This document shows, in pieces, positions 1-9,149 of a stretch of 64,000 nucleotides of DNA. The notes under the pieces are model-generated. The model ran no database searches, was not told where the DNA came from, and saw nothing but the letters and a program-made list of their open reading frames with translations. The stretch spans positions 1-64,000 of the forward strand of contig CAWHLA010000002.1 of the NCBI GenBank assembly GCA_963830065.1. The letters are read 5' to 3'. A program made the position numbers and the translations under genes. Within the stretch, counting starts at the first letter, position 1; every line of letters starts with the position of its first letter. The DNA comes from JACCZR01 sp963830065. Its GTDB lineage: Bacteria; Actinomycetota; Thermoleophilia; Solirubrobacterales; Thermoleophilaceae.

Positions 1-384
1 GCGGTGCGTTCGCCCCGGGAAGGAAGAGCTCTCAGGCCCGCGGCGGGCCAGTCGCCCGGTGGTTCCATGCTGGAGATTCAGCCTTTCGGGCTCCGCTCCC
101 GCCTGCGACCGATAGAGACCGGTCCGAACTCCTAGAAGCCGCTCCGGCAAGGGCGCTAGAAGGGCGAATCTGAACTCTGCAAGGGCGCATAAGGGCGGCG
201 AACTGGGCGCCTCCCTGCCCATTTAACCCGAGTCAGGCTGCGCGAGCGCCGATCGCCTGCCCTCAAGGGCGTGGCCCATGTGTCCGACCCCCGGAGCACC
301 ATCGGAAGTGGGCCAATCGGAGGCCGCAAGGGGCGGGGTTTGGTCGAACCCCACAGCGATCCGCCCGACGAAAGGAGGTAACAA
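1..384. other. Non-coding stretch, leader of the 385 ORF
   Basis: No convincing gene. The heptamer AAGGGCG recurs several times between about 148 and 275. A short hairpin (GGGGTT ... AACCCC, about 336-355) lies just before the strong Shine-Dalgarno at 371-379. It may be a structured 5' leader of the following ORF or just decayed DNA; I recognise no RNA family. Confidence 0.3.
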
Positions 385-648
385 ATGGCAGCCACGCGCA
401 ACAAGAGCGGCGGCTCGCCCGGGCAGGGGGGCGCTCCGCCAGGACTGGTCGGTTCGCGAGGCAGTCGACCGTTCGCCGGAACCCCGGCGGAACGATCAAC
501 GAATCGGTCAGGCGTCGCCCCACGCGACGCAAGAGGAAGTAGTTTGGAGGTAGTCAGGAACGCCGTCGAGTTAGCGCTCGGCGGCGTTCCGCCTTCCGAG
601 AACGTATTACACGGGGGCAGACGGAACCCTCCTGCGGGACTGGCGTGA
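385..648 (+). CDS. Small basic protein, possibly the decayed front of a longer gene
   Basis: An 87-residue ORF with a textbook RBS (AAAGGAGGT at 371-379, six bases before ATG), which makes this start credible. The N-terminus MAATRNKSGG and the following Ser/Gly/Arg-rich stretch look like a flexible, nucleic-acid-binding or granule-associated tail. Residues about 53-72 (SLEVVRNAVELALGG) could form an amphipathic helix, after which the sequence turns into low-quality Pro/Gly/Arg text and stops. That suggests a longer helical protein truncated by a frameshift near 600. It sits at the left edge of a heavily decayed segment. Family unknown; it could also be a genuine small protein. Confidence 0.4.
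   Translation: MAATRNKSGGSPGQGGAPPGLVGSRGSRPFAGTPAERSTNRSGVAPRDARGSSLEVVRNAVELALGGVPPSENVLHGGRRNPPAGLA
613..628. repeat. 16-bp direct repeat, left copy
   Basis: GGGGGCAGACGGAACC is repeated exactly at 3203-3218, and the two copies bracket the decayed segment. A single 16-mer pair in 64 kb of GC-rich DNA is close to chance, so this is only a hint of a recombination scar. Confidence 0.3.
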
Positions 649-769
649 CGCCCGCCGAGCGACCGTACGACCATGGTCGCGCTTCAGCTAAGAGGAGTAC
701 TGGAGTCGCGCCGAAGCCCTCGAAGCCGCGCGGGGCTGTCGGGGTGAGGCGATGACGCAGGAGAAACGT

Positions 770-900
770 GGAGATGACGCTGCTCATGATGGATGCGTTC
801 AACCGGCGCGATGTGGAACCGTGATCGCGCTCACGGACGAAGAGGCTGTGCGGTATCCGGCGATCGAAGCGGCGCTCTTCCGTGCGCTCCGGTGCTCTCT
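770..900 (+). pseudogene. SnoaL-like (NTF2 fold) fragment
   Basis: Starting at ATG 773 the reading MTLLMMDAFNRRDVEP stops, but one frame over it continues as VIALTDEEAVRYPAIEA. Joined, this reads like the first helix and strand of SnoaL-like polyketide-cyclase-fold proteins (a D-A-F-N-R-R-D-x-x-A type motif). The rest of the domain is unrecognisable. It is a remnant with at least one frameshift in a run of decayed genes, and no function should be expected. Confidence 0.35.
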
Positions 901-995
901 TCCTGCATTCGGCTGCTCCTCCGTGGCGACGGCGCTGGGTCCCGAAATCGCCGGCGCCGTGGCGCCGTTGACACGTGGCCTCTCGCGACGCGCGC

Positions 996-1205
996 ATGGT
1001 GGCGCTCGGCTACGGCAAGTTTGTCCGTGCCGATCGCGTCTTCGCGCTGGTCCCGCTCGACTCCGAGGAGCGCGGCGACGGGCGCCGTACCTATGTGCAC
1101 GTGGAGGGCCTCGCCGAGCCGTTGGTGGCCTCGCGCTCCGAGCGGGCGATCATGGCCGACCTGGAGTCGGCGGTGGCCGAGGCCGCCGGTGTCCCAGCGA
1201 AGGCG
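996..1205 (+). pseudogene. RemA/DUF370-like regulator, possibly read through into the next remnant
   Basis: From ATG 996 the frame reads MVALGYGKFVRADRVFAL and continues to about AGVPAKAR. The pattern of an N-terminal beta strand, a G-Y-G-x-F-V-x-A-D-R box and a later V-A-S-R-S-E-R-A-I box matches the small RemA (DUF370) family of biofilm-matrix regulators. A RemA protein should end near 1200, but the frame runs on to 1469 into sequence that belongs to a membrane protein, so the stop codon has been lost. Upstream is the SnoaL scrap, downstream the membrane-protein remnant. RemA assignment is moderate; the segment may still encode a functional N-terminal domain. Confidence 0.4.
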
Positions 1206-1249
1206 CGCGCCCCGCGCCGGGCCAGGCCAGCCTGTCTCCTGAGCCGCGC

Positions 1250-3017
1250 CGGCGCCTCATGCTGGTGGCCGGGTTTCGCGGTGGCGCTATTGGCGCTGCT
1301 CGCGCTCTATGGCGCTCTGTGTTCGGGGACGGGAGCCGCGGGGCGCGAGTTCTTCAGCGAGTCGCACGCGCGCTGCGTGGGCGAAAGCCTGGGCTCGGGC
1401 GGCCGTGGTGCCAGCAGCTCGGGATCCCCTACGGCACCCCGCTGTTCACCGAGGGCCCGGTTCAAGTGACGGCTGGCGCCGTGGGTCGCTCGTGGGCTTC
1501 GGGCTCGGATACGACCTGACGCTGGCTGGCGTTCCTGGTGGCGCTGGTCGGGGCGTACGGACTGCTCAGCCTCCTCGGCGCCCCGCGCTGGGTGGCACTC
1601 GTGGCGGGGACGGCCTATCTGGCCTCGCCCACCGTCCTCGGGAGGGACAGACTTTCCCGGCACGAGCGAGGGTTTCCTGCTGCTGCCGGCGCTTGGGCTT
1701 GCCGACCTCCTGGCCACGCGCGAGGTCTGCCCCGGCGCTCGGGCCGTGCGCTGGCTCGCCCTGTTCGTTGGCCTATGCGGCCGTCCGCTCGCTGTCTCTC
1801 TTCATCGACGGATACTCGTTCTTTGGCTCTGCGTTGGTGGGGCTTTCGATCTGGGTGGCCTGGGCCTGGCGGACCGAGGGACTCGGGGACGCCGCCGGGG
1901 GCTGACCGGGTTCCTCGCGCTTTCGCCGGAGGAGCGCGGTGGCGGCCCTGCTCTACATCAGCTACACGCCGGACGCGTTCGGTCCCAGCCCGCTCCAGTA
2001 CTACCGCTGCGCTGGGGCTGGATCTGGATCACGCTCGTAGTGCCCACGGAGCAGGAATGGCTTGCCGATCTCCTCGGGGTGGGCGTCGCCCCGCCGCGAG
2101 CTGTGGGGCGACGGAACGAACACCCTCTTCAACTACCTGGGCTTCGTGGCCGCGAGCCCTGGCGGTCGTCGGCTTCGTTCGCTTTCGCAGGGACCCCCGC
2201 GTGGTCGCACTGGCCGTGGCTGGTGCCATCGCTCTCGTCGCTTCCCTCGGTCCCAGCGTGAAGGTCGCTGGAGGACGTTCCCGCCGGCCGCGTCGGCGCC
2301 GCCACCTACGCTGCGCCGGCGGAGCGTGGGCCTCGGGCTCCCCGTGGGGCGAGGCGTTTAGGAATCGGGGCCGGGGATCCGGGAGCCATGAGGGCGAGCT
2401 ATCGCTGGTACGGCGTAACCCGCATGGTGGTCGTCGGCTGGCCGCCATCGGGGTGGTCGCGATGCTCGGATGCGAGGCGCCGCTGGATGCGGGTCCTGCG
2501 CGGCCGGTTCTCGGCTTGCTCGCGCTGGGCGGGAGCTTGCGCCGCACGTGCCCAACACGCTGGACCTTCGTCAGGCCCGACGCCGGGAGCAGCGCGATGT
2601 CATTCGGGACGAGGTCGTGGCACCACTGAGGAGGGCCACCCGGCCGGGGGAGCGCATGCTGTACCTCCAGCCCGGAGGCGCCGGGAACCAGTTCCTGTCG
2701 GACCACCTGACGGTCGAGGCCGGGCTTGCGGTCGTTCAACGTGGGCGGCGACAAGAACATCCTCGCGGCCAGGCCGCGGCTGGCCCGCCACGATCCAGCG
2801 GGCCGCGACCCCCGGGCCGAACCAAACCGACGAGTTGGTGAACGGGCTGTCCAGCGAGGGCGATCGCAGTGGTGGTCCCCTTCTTTGCCCTCATGGGCTC
2901 GTCCTCTCTGGCCGCCCCCGCCGGGCGTCCGACAGCGCGAGCGCGCACGCGTCGCGAAGCTGCTGGCCGACCGCCGGCTAGTGGTGGACGAGAGCCGATG
3001 GCTCGCCGTGGTGCGGC
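1250..3017 (+). pseudogene. Polytopic membrane protein (YfhO/GT-C-like), multiply frameshifted
   Basis: No single frame is long, but coding-like pieces in different frames follow one another in order. There is a first hydrophobic helix near 1260-1315, helix pieces near 1530-1640 (LVGAYGLLSLLGAP, VALVAGTAYLASP), 1740-1860 (WLALFVGLCG, then FFGSALVGLSIWVAWAW) and 2110-2270 (LFNYLGFVA, then VALAVAGAIALVASLGPSV). Hydrophilic pieces follow at 2550-2720 (ARRREQRDVI..., LQPGGAGNQFLSDH) and near the end (AKLLADRRLVVDESRW). The alternation of many helices with a soluble C-terminal part fits a large YfhO-like or GT-C type membrane glycosyltransferase. At least six frameshifts are needed, so it is dead as it stands or very badly sequenced. 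Confidence 0.45.
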
Positions 3018-3206
3018 TTAGAGCTCCTGCACCTCGCCGGTGACGCTCGCCACGGCTAGCTTGGCGTCGCCGAACACCAGCGCGGCGTTGTCGTTGTAGA
3101 AGAGCGGGTTGTCGATGCCCGCGAAGTCGGCGCTCATGCTCGACGCCGCGATCTGTCGCTTGCGCCACTGGCTGCCGGTCCAGCGCGCGTACCAGTAGCG
3201 GTGGGG
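3018..3206 (-). pseudogene. C-terminal scrap of an unrecognised gene
   Basis: Reading the minus strand from about 3206 to the stop at 3018-3020 gives a coherent C-terminus: HRYWYARWTGSQWRKRQIAA, then about 38 residues ending GEVQEL. The aromatic and Arg pattern (Y-W-Y-A-R-W) looks like a beta-propeller or BNR-type repeat end. No start or upstream domain is present; upstream of 3206 the frame enters the 16-bp repeat and loses coding character. It is convergent with the membrane-protein remnant. Confidence 0.35.
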
Positions 3207-3218
3207 GCAGACGGAACC
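3203..3218. repeat. 16-bp direct repeat, right copy
   Basis: Exact copy of 613-628, lying at the point where the minus-strand C-terminal scrap loses its reading frame. This may mark a recombination junction, but could be chance. Confidence 0.3.
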
Positions 3219-3398
3219 TGCCTACGGCTTCAGTTCCACCCGGAGCCGGACCAAGTTCATCCGATGGCGCGACCTCGACGGCGGACGGCCGAGCGCGCCC
3301 ACGGGGCCTCCGTCTCCGACCGTCGAGGGTGGCCACGGCGCTCCGTCGCCTAAGCCGCGAGCGAAAGCTCCCTGTGGAGGCGAGGAAAGGACAATCGA

Positions 3399-3554
3399 AT
3401 GAGTACGAGTCCAGCGGGGTCGGCGACGCCAAGGACAGCCTGGGAGATCCTCGCCGTGGTTCCATCGTCGTTCATTCTGAGGAAATCGGCGGCCGTCTCG
3501 GCGGACGCGAACCGCTTTAACAAGCGGAATCCGAGCGGAGCGAACCCCATCTAG
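3399..3554 (+). CDS. Short ORF before the tRNA fragment
   Basis: A 51-codon ORF beginning MSTSPAGSATPRTAWEIL, with a usable RBS (GGAAAGG about 8 bases upstream). The middle AVVPSSFILRKSAAV is hydrophobic then basic. It ends 4 bases before the tRNA-Met fragment, so the integration that left the fragment may have cut a longer gene here. The minus strand also has an open frame over the same bases (start 3550); neither is recognised. The interval 3219-3398 holds nothing else I can support. Confidence 0.28.
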   Translation: MSTSPAGSATPRTAWEILAVVPSSFILRKSAAVSADANRFNKRNPSGANPI

Positions 3555-3558
3555 CGAC

Positions 3559-3600
<42 letters not shown>

Positions 3601-3606
3601 TCCGAG

Positions 3607-3632
3607 AAAGGCCCGCTAATGCGGGTCTTTTT
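3607..3632 (+). terminator. Rho-independent terminator behind the tRNA fragment
   Basis: A 10-bp stem (AAAGGCCCGC / GCGGGTCTTT, one G-T pair) with TAAT loop runs into TTTTT. The same kind of hairpin follows the second fragment, so each copy carries a tRNA 3' half plus its terminator. Confidence 0.8.
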
Positions 3633-4099
3633 CGTTGAGGGACCCGCTCCGAGAGGAGCGCCGTGGTTCAAAGGCAGCGGGTCGTTGGTCGCTCGACCGG
3701 GTCGCGGCGGACGGAGATCTGGTATGGGTCGTGGCGGATCGGGGAGCGGCGAATTCCGTCGCTCTCGACCTCACAGACTGGCGCCAATGAACCACGGGGC
3801 ACTGCGCGGCGTGCTCGACGACCCCGTGCCTCGACGTTGTGTCTGTTGCTTGCCCTCGGGACGAATCGATTGGCGGCCATGACCGGAGTGAACTCCGACT
3901 GGTGTATCTCGGCACAGGGCAATGCCCGCGCGTTTGGCCCGAATCAAGTGGACGGCTAGTGCGGTGAGTTATCTCACAGCCCGCGAAGTCGACCTCTCTT
4001 GTCGGCGCGGGCCCCGTCCCGGCCTGGGCCGCGTAGCGGCTTCCCGTCCCTGGCCCGGATTCGGTCGTAGCCGCTCCCCGGAGGAGGCTCAGGGATACC
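3633..4099. other. Gene-free interval
   Basis: No supported gene. Several short open frames exist on both strands but have no RBS, no recognisable motif and no codon bias. One antisense frame here reads GGIRTRDLRVM at the tRNA fragment, a well-known translation artefact of tRNA genes. Confidence 0.5.
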
Positions 4100-4480
4100 G
4101 GCATCGCCCGTCCATGTGGTGGGGGGTTCCGGAGCCGAAGGCTGTGTTCGCCTCATCGACCTCCACTATCAAGGCCGTGGCGTCGCTGGTAACCGATGCG
4201 GCGTTGTACTGCCCGTACTCGCGGTCCAAACCTCACGATCACCCCTGGCCCGCCGCCAGGGCGGGCGTGGCAACCAGCTCGTTGAACTGCCCGGCACGGC
4301 GCTCAGGAACCGCGTCCTGGTGGGTGGCGCGCCGGCGCTACCGACGTTGCGGACCTCCGCGAAGATGTCGCACCGATTGGCGAGGTTCGAGTCGTCGCCG
4401 AAGACTCTTGAAACCACCAGATCCGGGCCTATGCCGACGATGTTGATGCCGGCTGGGGAGGGGCCGCCGGGCCGCGGGGC
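4100..4480 (-). pseudogene. CARDB-domain surface-protein fragment, frameshifted
   Basis: Minus-strand reading gives PDLVVSRVFGDDSNLANRCD followed by an A-E-V-R-N-x-G strand and a T-R-T-R-F strand. This is the hallmark of a CARDB (cell-adhesion-related, bacterial) Ig-like domain. After a frameshift near 4290 the tail continues as LDREYGQYNAASVTSDATAL and IVEVDEANTAF, which fits the closing strands (V-D-E-x-N box). There is no signal peptide or anchor, so this is one isolated broken domain from a larger secreted adhesin-like protein, consistent with decay inside the putative island. Confidence 0.6.
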
Positions 4481-4862
4481 GGGGGGCGGGGGGCGGTACA
4501 CCGACCGCCTGAAGCACTGCGAGGTCGCCCCGTCTTGCCTTCGCGCGCGCAGCGCGAAGCAGGCGAGCGCCTGCGGCGGTTGCGCTGCCGCCGGAAGATT
4601 TTCGCGCCCGTCGCCAGCGTGCTCGACGAGATGGCCCGCAGCAAACGGTCGGGCGACCGCAGCGCCGGCCTGGGCGGTGACCCGAACCGTCTAGCTTGAG
4701 CAGCACGCTGGGCTCCTCAGTTGCACGAGCGGCGAATTTGTCCCACAGCTTTCAGCGTGAACGCCGCCAAGGTCATGACGACGGAGGTCACACTGTCCGT
4801 GGCAAGGGCCCGTCGGGCTCACGAAGCCGTGACCGTCCGCAGCCCGCGGTGCCGTGCGTCCC
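4481..4862. other. Gene-free interval
   Basis: Contains an imperfect GC-rich repeat around 4540-4610 and a few short frames without RBS or motifs. I see no gene. It separates the CARDB remnant from the 3' end of the oxidase gene. Confidence 0.45.
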
Positions 4863-6314
4863 TCAGATCTGAAGGCGACGCGACAGCGCACCGGAGAAAG
4901 TGCCTCTTGGGTCGAGCTGATTGCGCACTTCGCGCCAGTCCTCGAGGTGTGGATAAAGCGTGGCCAACTGCGCATTCGCGCCGAACAGCGACTGGATCTG
5001 TCCCCAGTGGGGCCGGGCAGCAAAGGGCTTCAGGGCCTCCTCGTAGGCAGCTAACAGCTCCATGCCTCCCTCGGTCCGCTTGAGCTGAATCAGCTCCATC
5101 ATCATCGTTGGGCGGCCCTCCATCATCGACAGGTAGGCCGGCGAGGGTGCGACGAAGCGGAGCGCGATCGGAGAGGTGTGGAATATGTCGCCGAGCCGCC
5201 GGTGCTGCTCGGCCACTTCGAAGACGCGCTCCATCGCTTCGACATGGCTTCCCTGCTGATCAACCGGGACGGCGATCTCTGCCGAGTAGGCGGGCAGGAG
5301 GTTGGCGGTACCGATGTTGAAAACCTTGTAGCTGGCGCTCACATAACGCTTGTCCGCCAGGGCCTTGAGCCCGCGGTCCAACAGCCAGGGCGACAGCGAA
5401 GGCCGCAGTCCGACGACGAAGTCGATTATCGGAGGCAGCACGGGCAGTGAGGCCAGGAACTCCGGGATGCTGTTGCGTCGGCGGTCAGGACGCTTCTTTG
5501 CAGGCTCGCTGGTCGGATTGCGGGTGGTGACCATGCAGGTGTGGTCACCCCCGCGGCTGTGAGGGTTGACGTAGACCTCGTAGTGGCGGTGGGCCTTGAA
5601 GACGTTGCCCTTACGCAGATCGTCAGCTACCTGACTCCACGGCCGCTCGGTGCGAACCTCCTCGAGCTGGTACTCGTCCTGGACTTCGAGCAGCAGCGAG
5701 TAGATCGCGCCCAGGCAGCCGACGCCCACCAGGGCGGCTCGAAACCAGTGGTCGTCCTGAACCAGGGTGTGGCCGGGGTAGCGGCGGTGGTAGGCGGCCG
5801 GGTCGGTCGGCCCGTCCGACGCCTCGATGCGGTACACCAGCCCGCCACCGCCGACCACGTCCAGGGAACGCACGAAGTCACACAGCGGACCCAGTCCGAG
5901 CCCCGAGCCGTGGGTCGAGGTCGAGACGACCCCGGCGATGGTCTGCGCGTCGTAGCCGCCCATCTGCTGTAGCGCCAGTCCGCGTTGGTCGAGATGAGCG
6001 TTCAGCTCCCTGATGCGAATGCCGGACTGCACGCGGACCCACGTCTTGCCTTCTGGGGCGGCGCTTCGCAGGAGCTCGGCCTCCAGCTCCTGTGGCTGGG
6101 TCAGACCGTTGGGCTCCAGCATGTACCCCTCGGTCACCGCGGCGTCAGACCACGAGTGCCCCGATCCGATGGCCCGAACGGTGGTGCCATCGGCCTCGGC
6201 CCGCTGGACGATCTCCACCAGGTCCTCCAGCGATTCGGGCCGGCACAGCAGCAGCGGCGAGCAGGTCACGTTGCCGGTGTGATTGCGCCAGACCCGGCGT
6301 CGGCGGCACTTCAT
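4863..6314 (-). CDS. FAD-linked oxidase of the aldonolactone oxidase family (ALO/GULO type)
   Basis: 483 residues. The N-terminal FAD-binding type 4 (PCMH) domain shows the P-E-S-L-E-D-L-V-E-I-V start, V-R-A-I-G-S-G-H-S-W-S (about 46-56) and T-I-A-G-V-V-S-T-S-T-H-G-S-G (about 124-137). The C-terminal ALO domain carries RPHWGQI near residue 437 and L-D-P-R-G-T-F near the end. Family members oxidise L-gulono- or D-arabinono-1,4-lactone or related polyols, reducing oxygen to peroxide. There is no signal peptide. The start overlaps the end of the GMC gene by 4 nt (ATGA), so the two are translationally coupled. Substrate unknown; the pairing with a GMC oxidase and a DyP peroxidase suggests a peroxide-producing and peroxide-using set. 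Confidence 0.85.
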   Translation of the reverse strand: MKCRRRRVWRNHTGNVTCSPLLLCRPESLEDLVEIVQRAEADGTTVRAIGSGHSWSDAAVTEGYMLEPNGLTQPQELEAELLRSAAPEGKTWVRVQSGIRIRELNAHLDQRGLALQQMGGYDAQTIAGVVSTSTHGSGLGLGPLCDFVRSLDVVGGGGLVYRIEASDGPTDPAAYHRRYPGHTLVQDDHWFRAALVGVGCLGAIYSLLLEVQDEYQLEEVRTERPWSQVADDLRKGNVFKAHRHYEVYVNPHSRGGDHTCMVTTRNPTSEPAKKRPDRRRNSIPEFLASLPVLPPIIDFVVGLRPSLSPWLLDRGLKALADKRYVSASYKVFNIGTANLLPAYSAEIAVPVDQQGSHVEAMERVFEVAEQHRRLGDIFHTSPIALRFVAPSPAYLSMMEGRPTMMMELIQLKRTEGGMELLAAYEEALKPFAARPHWGQIQSLFGANAQLATLYPHLEDWREVRNQLDPRGTFSGALSRRLQI

Positions 6315-7877
6315 GACCGCTCGGCGACCAGCTGTTCGACATTGCGCTCGGCCAGCGCGGCGATCGTCTCGGAGGGGTTCACGCCCAGGGCAGTGGGGAC
6401 GATCGACCCGTCAGCCACCCGCAGGCCGCGATAGCCGTGAACGCGCCCGTAGCCGTCGACCACCCCCAACTGGGGTTCGTCACTCATCGGACAGCCGCCC
6501 AGAGGGATGGACAGTGATGTACCTGCCCAGCGGACCGCCATCGAGCGCGAAATAGGGGTCTCCCCCGACGGCGGCGGCGAGCTCCTCGGTCGTCTGACGC
6601 ATCGAGTCGAACAGCTCGGCGCTCGCGTCCTTTGACCAGGACACGTCTAGGCGGCGCAGCAGAGGCGTCAGCCGCACCCGTCCATCGGCGGCATCGCGAC
6701 CGATCATCAGGTAGACGAAAGAGTTGGTGACCGGAGGCCGTCTGGCCAGCTTGACGTCACGCGGGGCGACCAGCTGCTCGCCGAGCCCGGCGCGAGCAGC
6801 GGCGCCCTTGGCGCGAAGCAGCCAGCGCCGCCAGCCAGCCAGGGCGTCGACTGCCCGGACCACGTTAAGCAGGCCGGAGAAGTTCTCGGGCAAGGCGCCG
6901 TCGGCGACCATGAGCTGTCGCTCCGAGAGCAGGTCGAACCGGCTCGTCATCACAGGGCCGATGTGCATCTGCGCCTCGGCCGCTTCGGGTGCCTGCGGGT
7001 CGAAGGCGGCCCCGAGGGCGTCGCCGTTGCCCGAAAAGCGACTCCCCAGCGCCGGCGATAGGGCTGGCAATCGGCGCCGATTCTTCAGCAGCAAGCTCGT
7101 CGACCCCAGCGTGCCCGCGGCCAATACGAGCACCGGAGCCTCAACCTTTCCGGCGACGCCGTACTGCAGGTCGCGATACCCAACGCGCCACTGACCCCCC
7201 GTGGATTGAGGCGACTCGAGTCGCTGGGCCTCGTGTAGCGGGCGAACCTCGGCTCCAAGCTGCTCGGCCCGAGCGATGTAGGTGAGGTCGACTGTGTTCT
7301 TGGCGTGGCGGGGGCACCCGAGATCGCAGCGGGCCAGGTTCGTGCAGCCCCCCTGCGCCACCCCGCTGAACGGGTTGCGTCGGTCCTCCCCAAAGTGGAC
7401 GGCTACCGGCAGGCGCTCGTTGGGACGGCTGGCCAGCCGCGCCTGCGCGTCAAGCGCGTCCAGCTTTCGCAGCGGTGGGCTATCGGGCGTGGCCCGCGGT
7501 TCAAGGACCTCCTCGACCCGTTGGTAGTAGGGGTCGAGCTCGGCGCGACCCAGGCCTAGGGGCCATCCGGATTCGAATGTCTCTTGTGGGGCGCGCAGCT
7601 GAACGCTGGCATAGACCAAGGAGCCTCCGCCGACGCCGGCGGCCCCGAGCACGGCAACGTCACGCATCAGGCGCAGCTCGAACAGGCCCCCCGGGTTGGC
7701 CTTGCGGTGCCAGAAGGCACGCGGCGCCTGTTCCGGGCGCTCGGGGAAGTCGCCCCTGCCGAACCTCCGCCCGCGCTCGAGCACGCAAACCCTCCAGCCG
7801 GCCTCGGCCAGCCGGCAAGCGGTGACTCCTCCGCCAAAGCCCGACCCGACGACCACGGCGTCGTAGGAGCGATTCAT
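6311..7877 (-). CDS. GMC oxidoreductase (cholesterol-oxidase-like), one frameshift
   Basis: The first 455 or so codons (from ATG 7877) read a GMC flavoprotein: a Rossmann start YDAVVVGSGFGGG, an A-A-G-V-G-G-G-S-L-V-Y box, and a Cys-rich C-T-N-L-A-R-C-D-L-G-C-P segment. At about 6502 the frame turns to a stop just after I-T-V-H-P. One base over it continues perfectly as LGGCPMSDEPQLGVVDGYGR and G-V-N-P-S-E-T-I-A-A-L-A, the conserved C-terminal FAD/active-site box. One extra T in CATCCCTCTGGG explains it. The split product would lack the flavin-contacting C-terminus. It could be a recent mutation or a sequencing indel. Next gene downstream: the ALO oxidase, 4-nt overlap. Upstream lies a 236-bp gap to the patatin gene. 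Confidence 0.85.
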
Positions 7878-8113
7878 CGGGCGAGGGTCGGCGCCGGGCG
7901 TTCGCTACACGGCCCACTCACCTGGCCGCGGTTGGTACTGGGCCAGGACCGGTCCGGCGAGGCGCCGGGTGGGTCACTTCGCATCGCTGCTAGCGGGCTG
8001 AGAGAGGATGGCCAGATCGCGTCGCAGCTCGAGACGTCGATCAGGTCGGCGTGAGACGCGTTCGCGCTTCCGTTCCTGTCCCGATCCAGCCACAGCGCGA
8101 ACACGTGCCCGAT

Positions 8114-9124
8114 CTACTCCGCGGTCGGGCTCGCGTGGAAGGAATTCGAGTAGTCCTCGATCCGGAACTCGTCAAGGAATTCGCGCGCTGCCGTACGCCC
8201 GTTGGTTTGAAGCTTCTGCTTCTTCTCAGGGGACAGAACGAACTCGGTGGTCCCGACATCGTCGGCGTCCACCGCCAGCGTGCGCACCCTCGTCGAGTGC
8301 GATACGAAGCGCTCGTCCCAGGCTTCTTGGGCGGTGGCAAAAATGTCGGCGCCGAAACGAAGCGGCCACGGCACGAGACCCCGCATCTTCTCGAGACCCG
8401 GGGCGAGGCCGCGGCCGCCTATGAGCGTAAAGCCGAACGTCGGTCGCGCCGGGGGCCGGTGGAGCGTGTTCGGATCCACGTCGAAGAGCCACACTGGGAA
8501 GTTCGACAGCGTCCCGCCGTCAATGATCACCGACCGCCCGGTGTCCCTGTGGTCGAGCTCCACCGGTTCGAAGAAATACGGAATCGACATGCTCATCCGA
8601 GCGGCGCTGGCGATTGGGAAACCGTCGGGGTCGATGAGGGAAGCCTTGCCGGGCAGCTTGTAACGAACAAGGTCATCCGGAAGCACCAAGAGGTCGCGGT
8701 TGGTCACGTCGACGGCGATCAACTTCAGTCGCCAGTCGCGGGCCTGGCCGCCCTCAGGGGGCTTGCTCACCTGCGAGAAAGTCGCCCCGCCCAGCACGCC
8801 ATCGAACCAGCGCTCGAACGCGTCACCCTTCGCCAGGCCATGACTACGTAGGAGGTTCCCCAGGCCAAGGAGCTTGCTTCCCCGGGGGAAGTCCTGGAAC
8901 TCCGAGAAGTCGGTTTGGTCGAGCAGGCGGGCCATCTGGCGAGCGTCGTGGTCGAGCGCCAGGTAGCAGGCGATGATCGCGCCGGCGCTCGCCCCCGCAA
9001 CGTTGACCCACTTGTGCACCGGCTTGGTGGGGTGTTCGGCAAACCCCTCGAGGGCGGCAGCGATCGCTATGCCCTTCACACCTCCGCCCCGGAACACCCC
9101 ATCTGCCTCGTCTATCCAATCCAT
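8114..9124 (-). CDS. Patatin-like phospholipase
   Basis: 336 residues. The oxyanion-hole loop is F-R-G-G-G-V-K-G-I-A near residue 11, the nucleophile elbow is V-A-G-A-S-A-G-A near 45, and the catalytic Asp motif is I-I-D-G-G-T-L-S-N-F. This Ser-Asp dyad layout is standard for patatin acyl hydrolases, which release fatty acids from phospholipids. No signal peptide, so cytosolic or delivered. It lies in line with the DyP peroxidase gene (25-bp gap) on the same strand and is probably co-transcribed. Position between a peroxidase and two oxidases hints at handling oxidised lipids, but that is inference. Confidence 0.85.
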   Translation of the reverse strand: MDWIDEADGVFRGGGVKGIAIAAALEGFAEHPTKPVHKWVNVAGASAGAIIACYLALDHDARQMARLLDQTDFSEFQDFPRGSKLLGLGNLLRSHGLAKGDAFERWFDGVLGGATFSQVSKPPEGGQARDWRLKLIAVDVTNRDLLVLPDDLVRYKLPGKASLIDPDGFPIASAARMSMSIPYFFEPVELDHRDTGRSVIIDGGTLSNFPVWLFDVDPNTLHRPPARPTFGFTLIGGRGLAPGLEKMRGLVPWPLRFGADIFATAQEAWDERFVSHSTRVRTLAVDADDVGTTEFVLSPEKKQKLQTNGRTAAREFLDEFRIEDYSNSFHASPTAE

Positions 9125-9149
9125 CAGGCAGTGAACGCGGTGGACATCG

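Noticed and set aside
148..275. CRISPR-like short repeats (AAGGGCG)
   Set aside because: Heptamers with irregular spacing and no spacer structure; no cas genes in the window.
2029..3465. 478-codon minus-strand frame over the decayed region
   Set aside because: Arg/Pro-rich, no motif, crosses two unrelated remnants; a product of GC bias.
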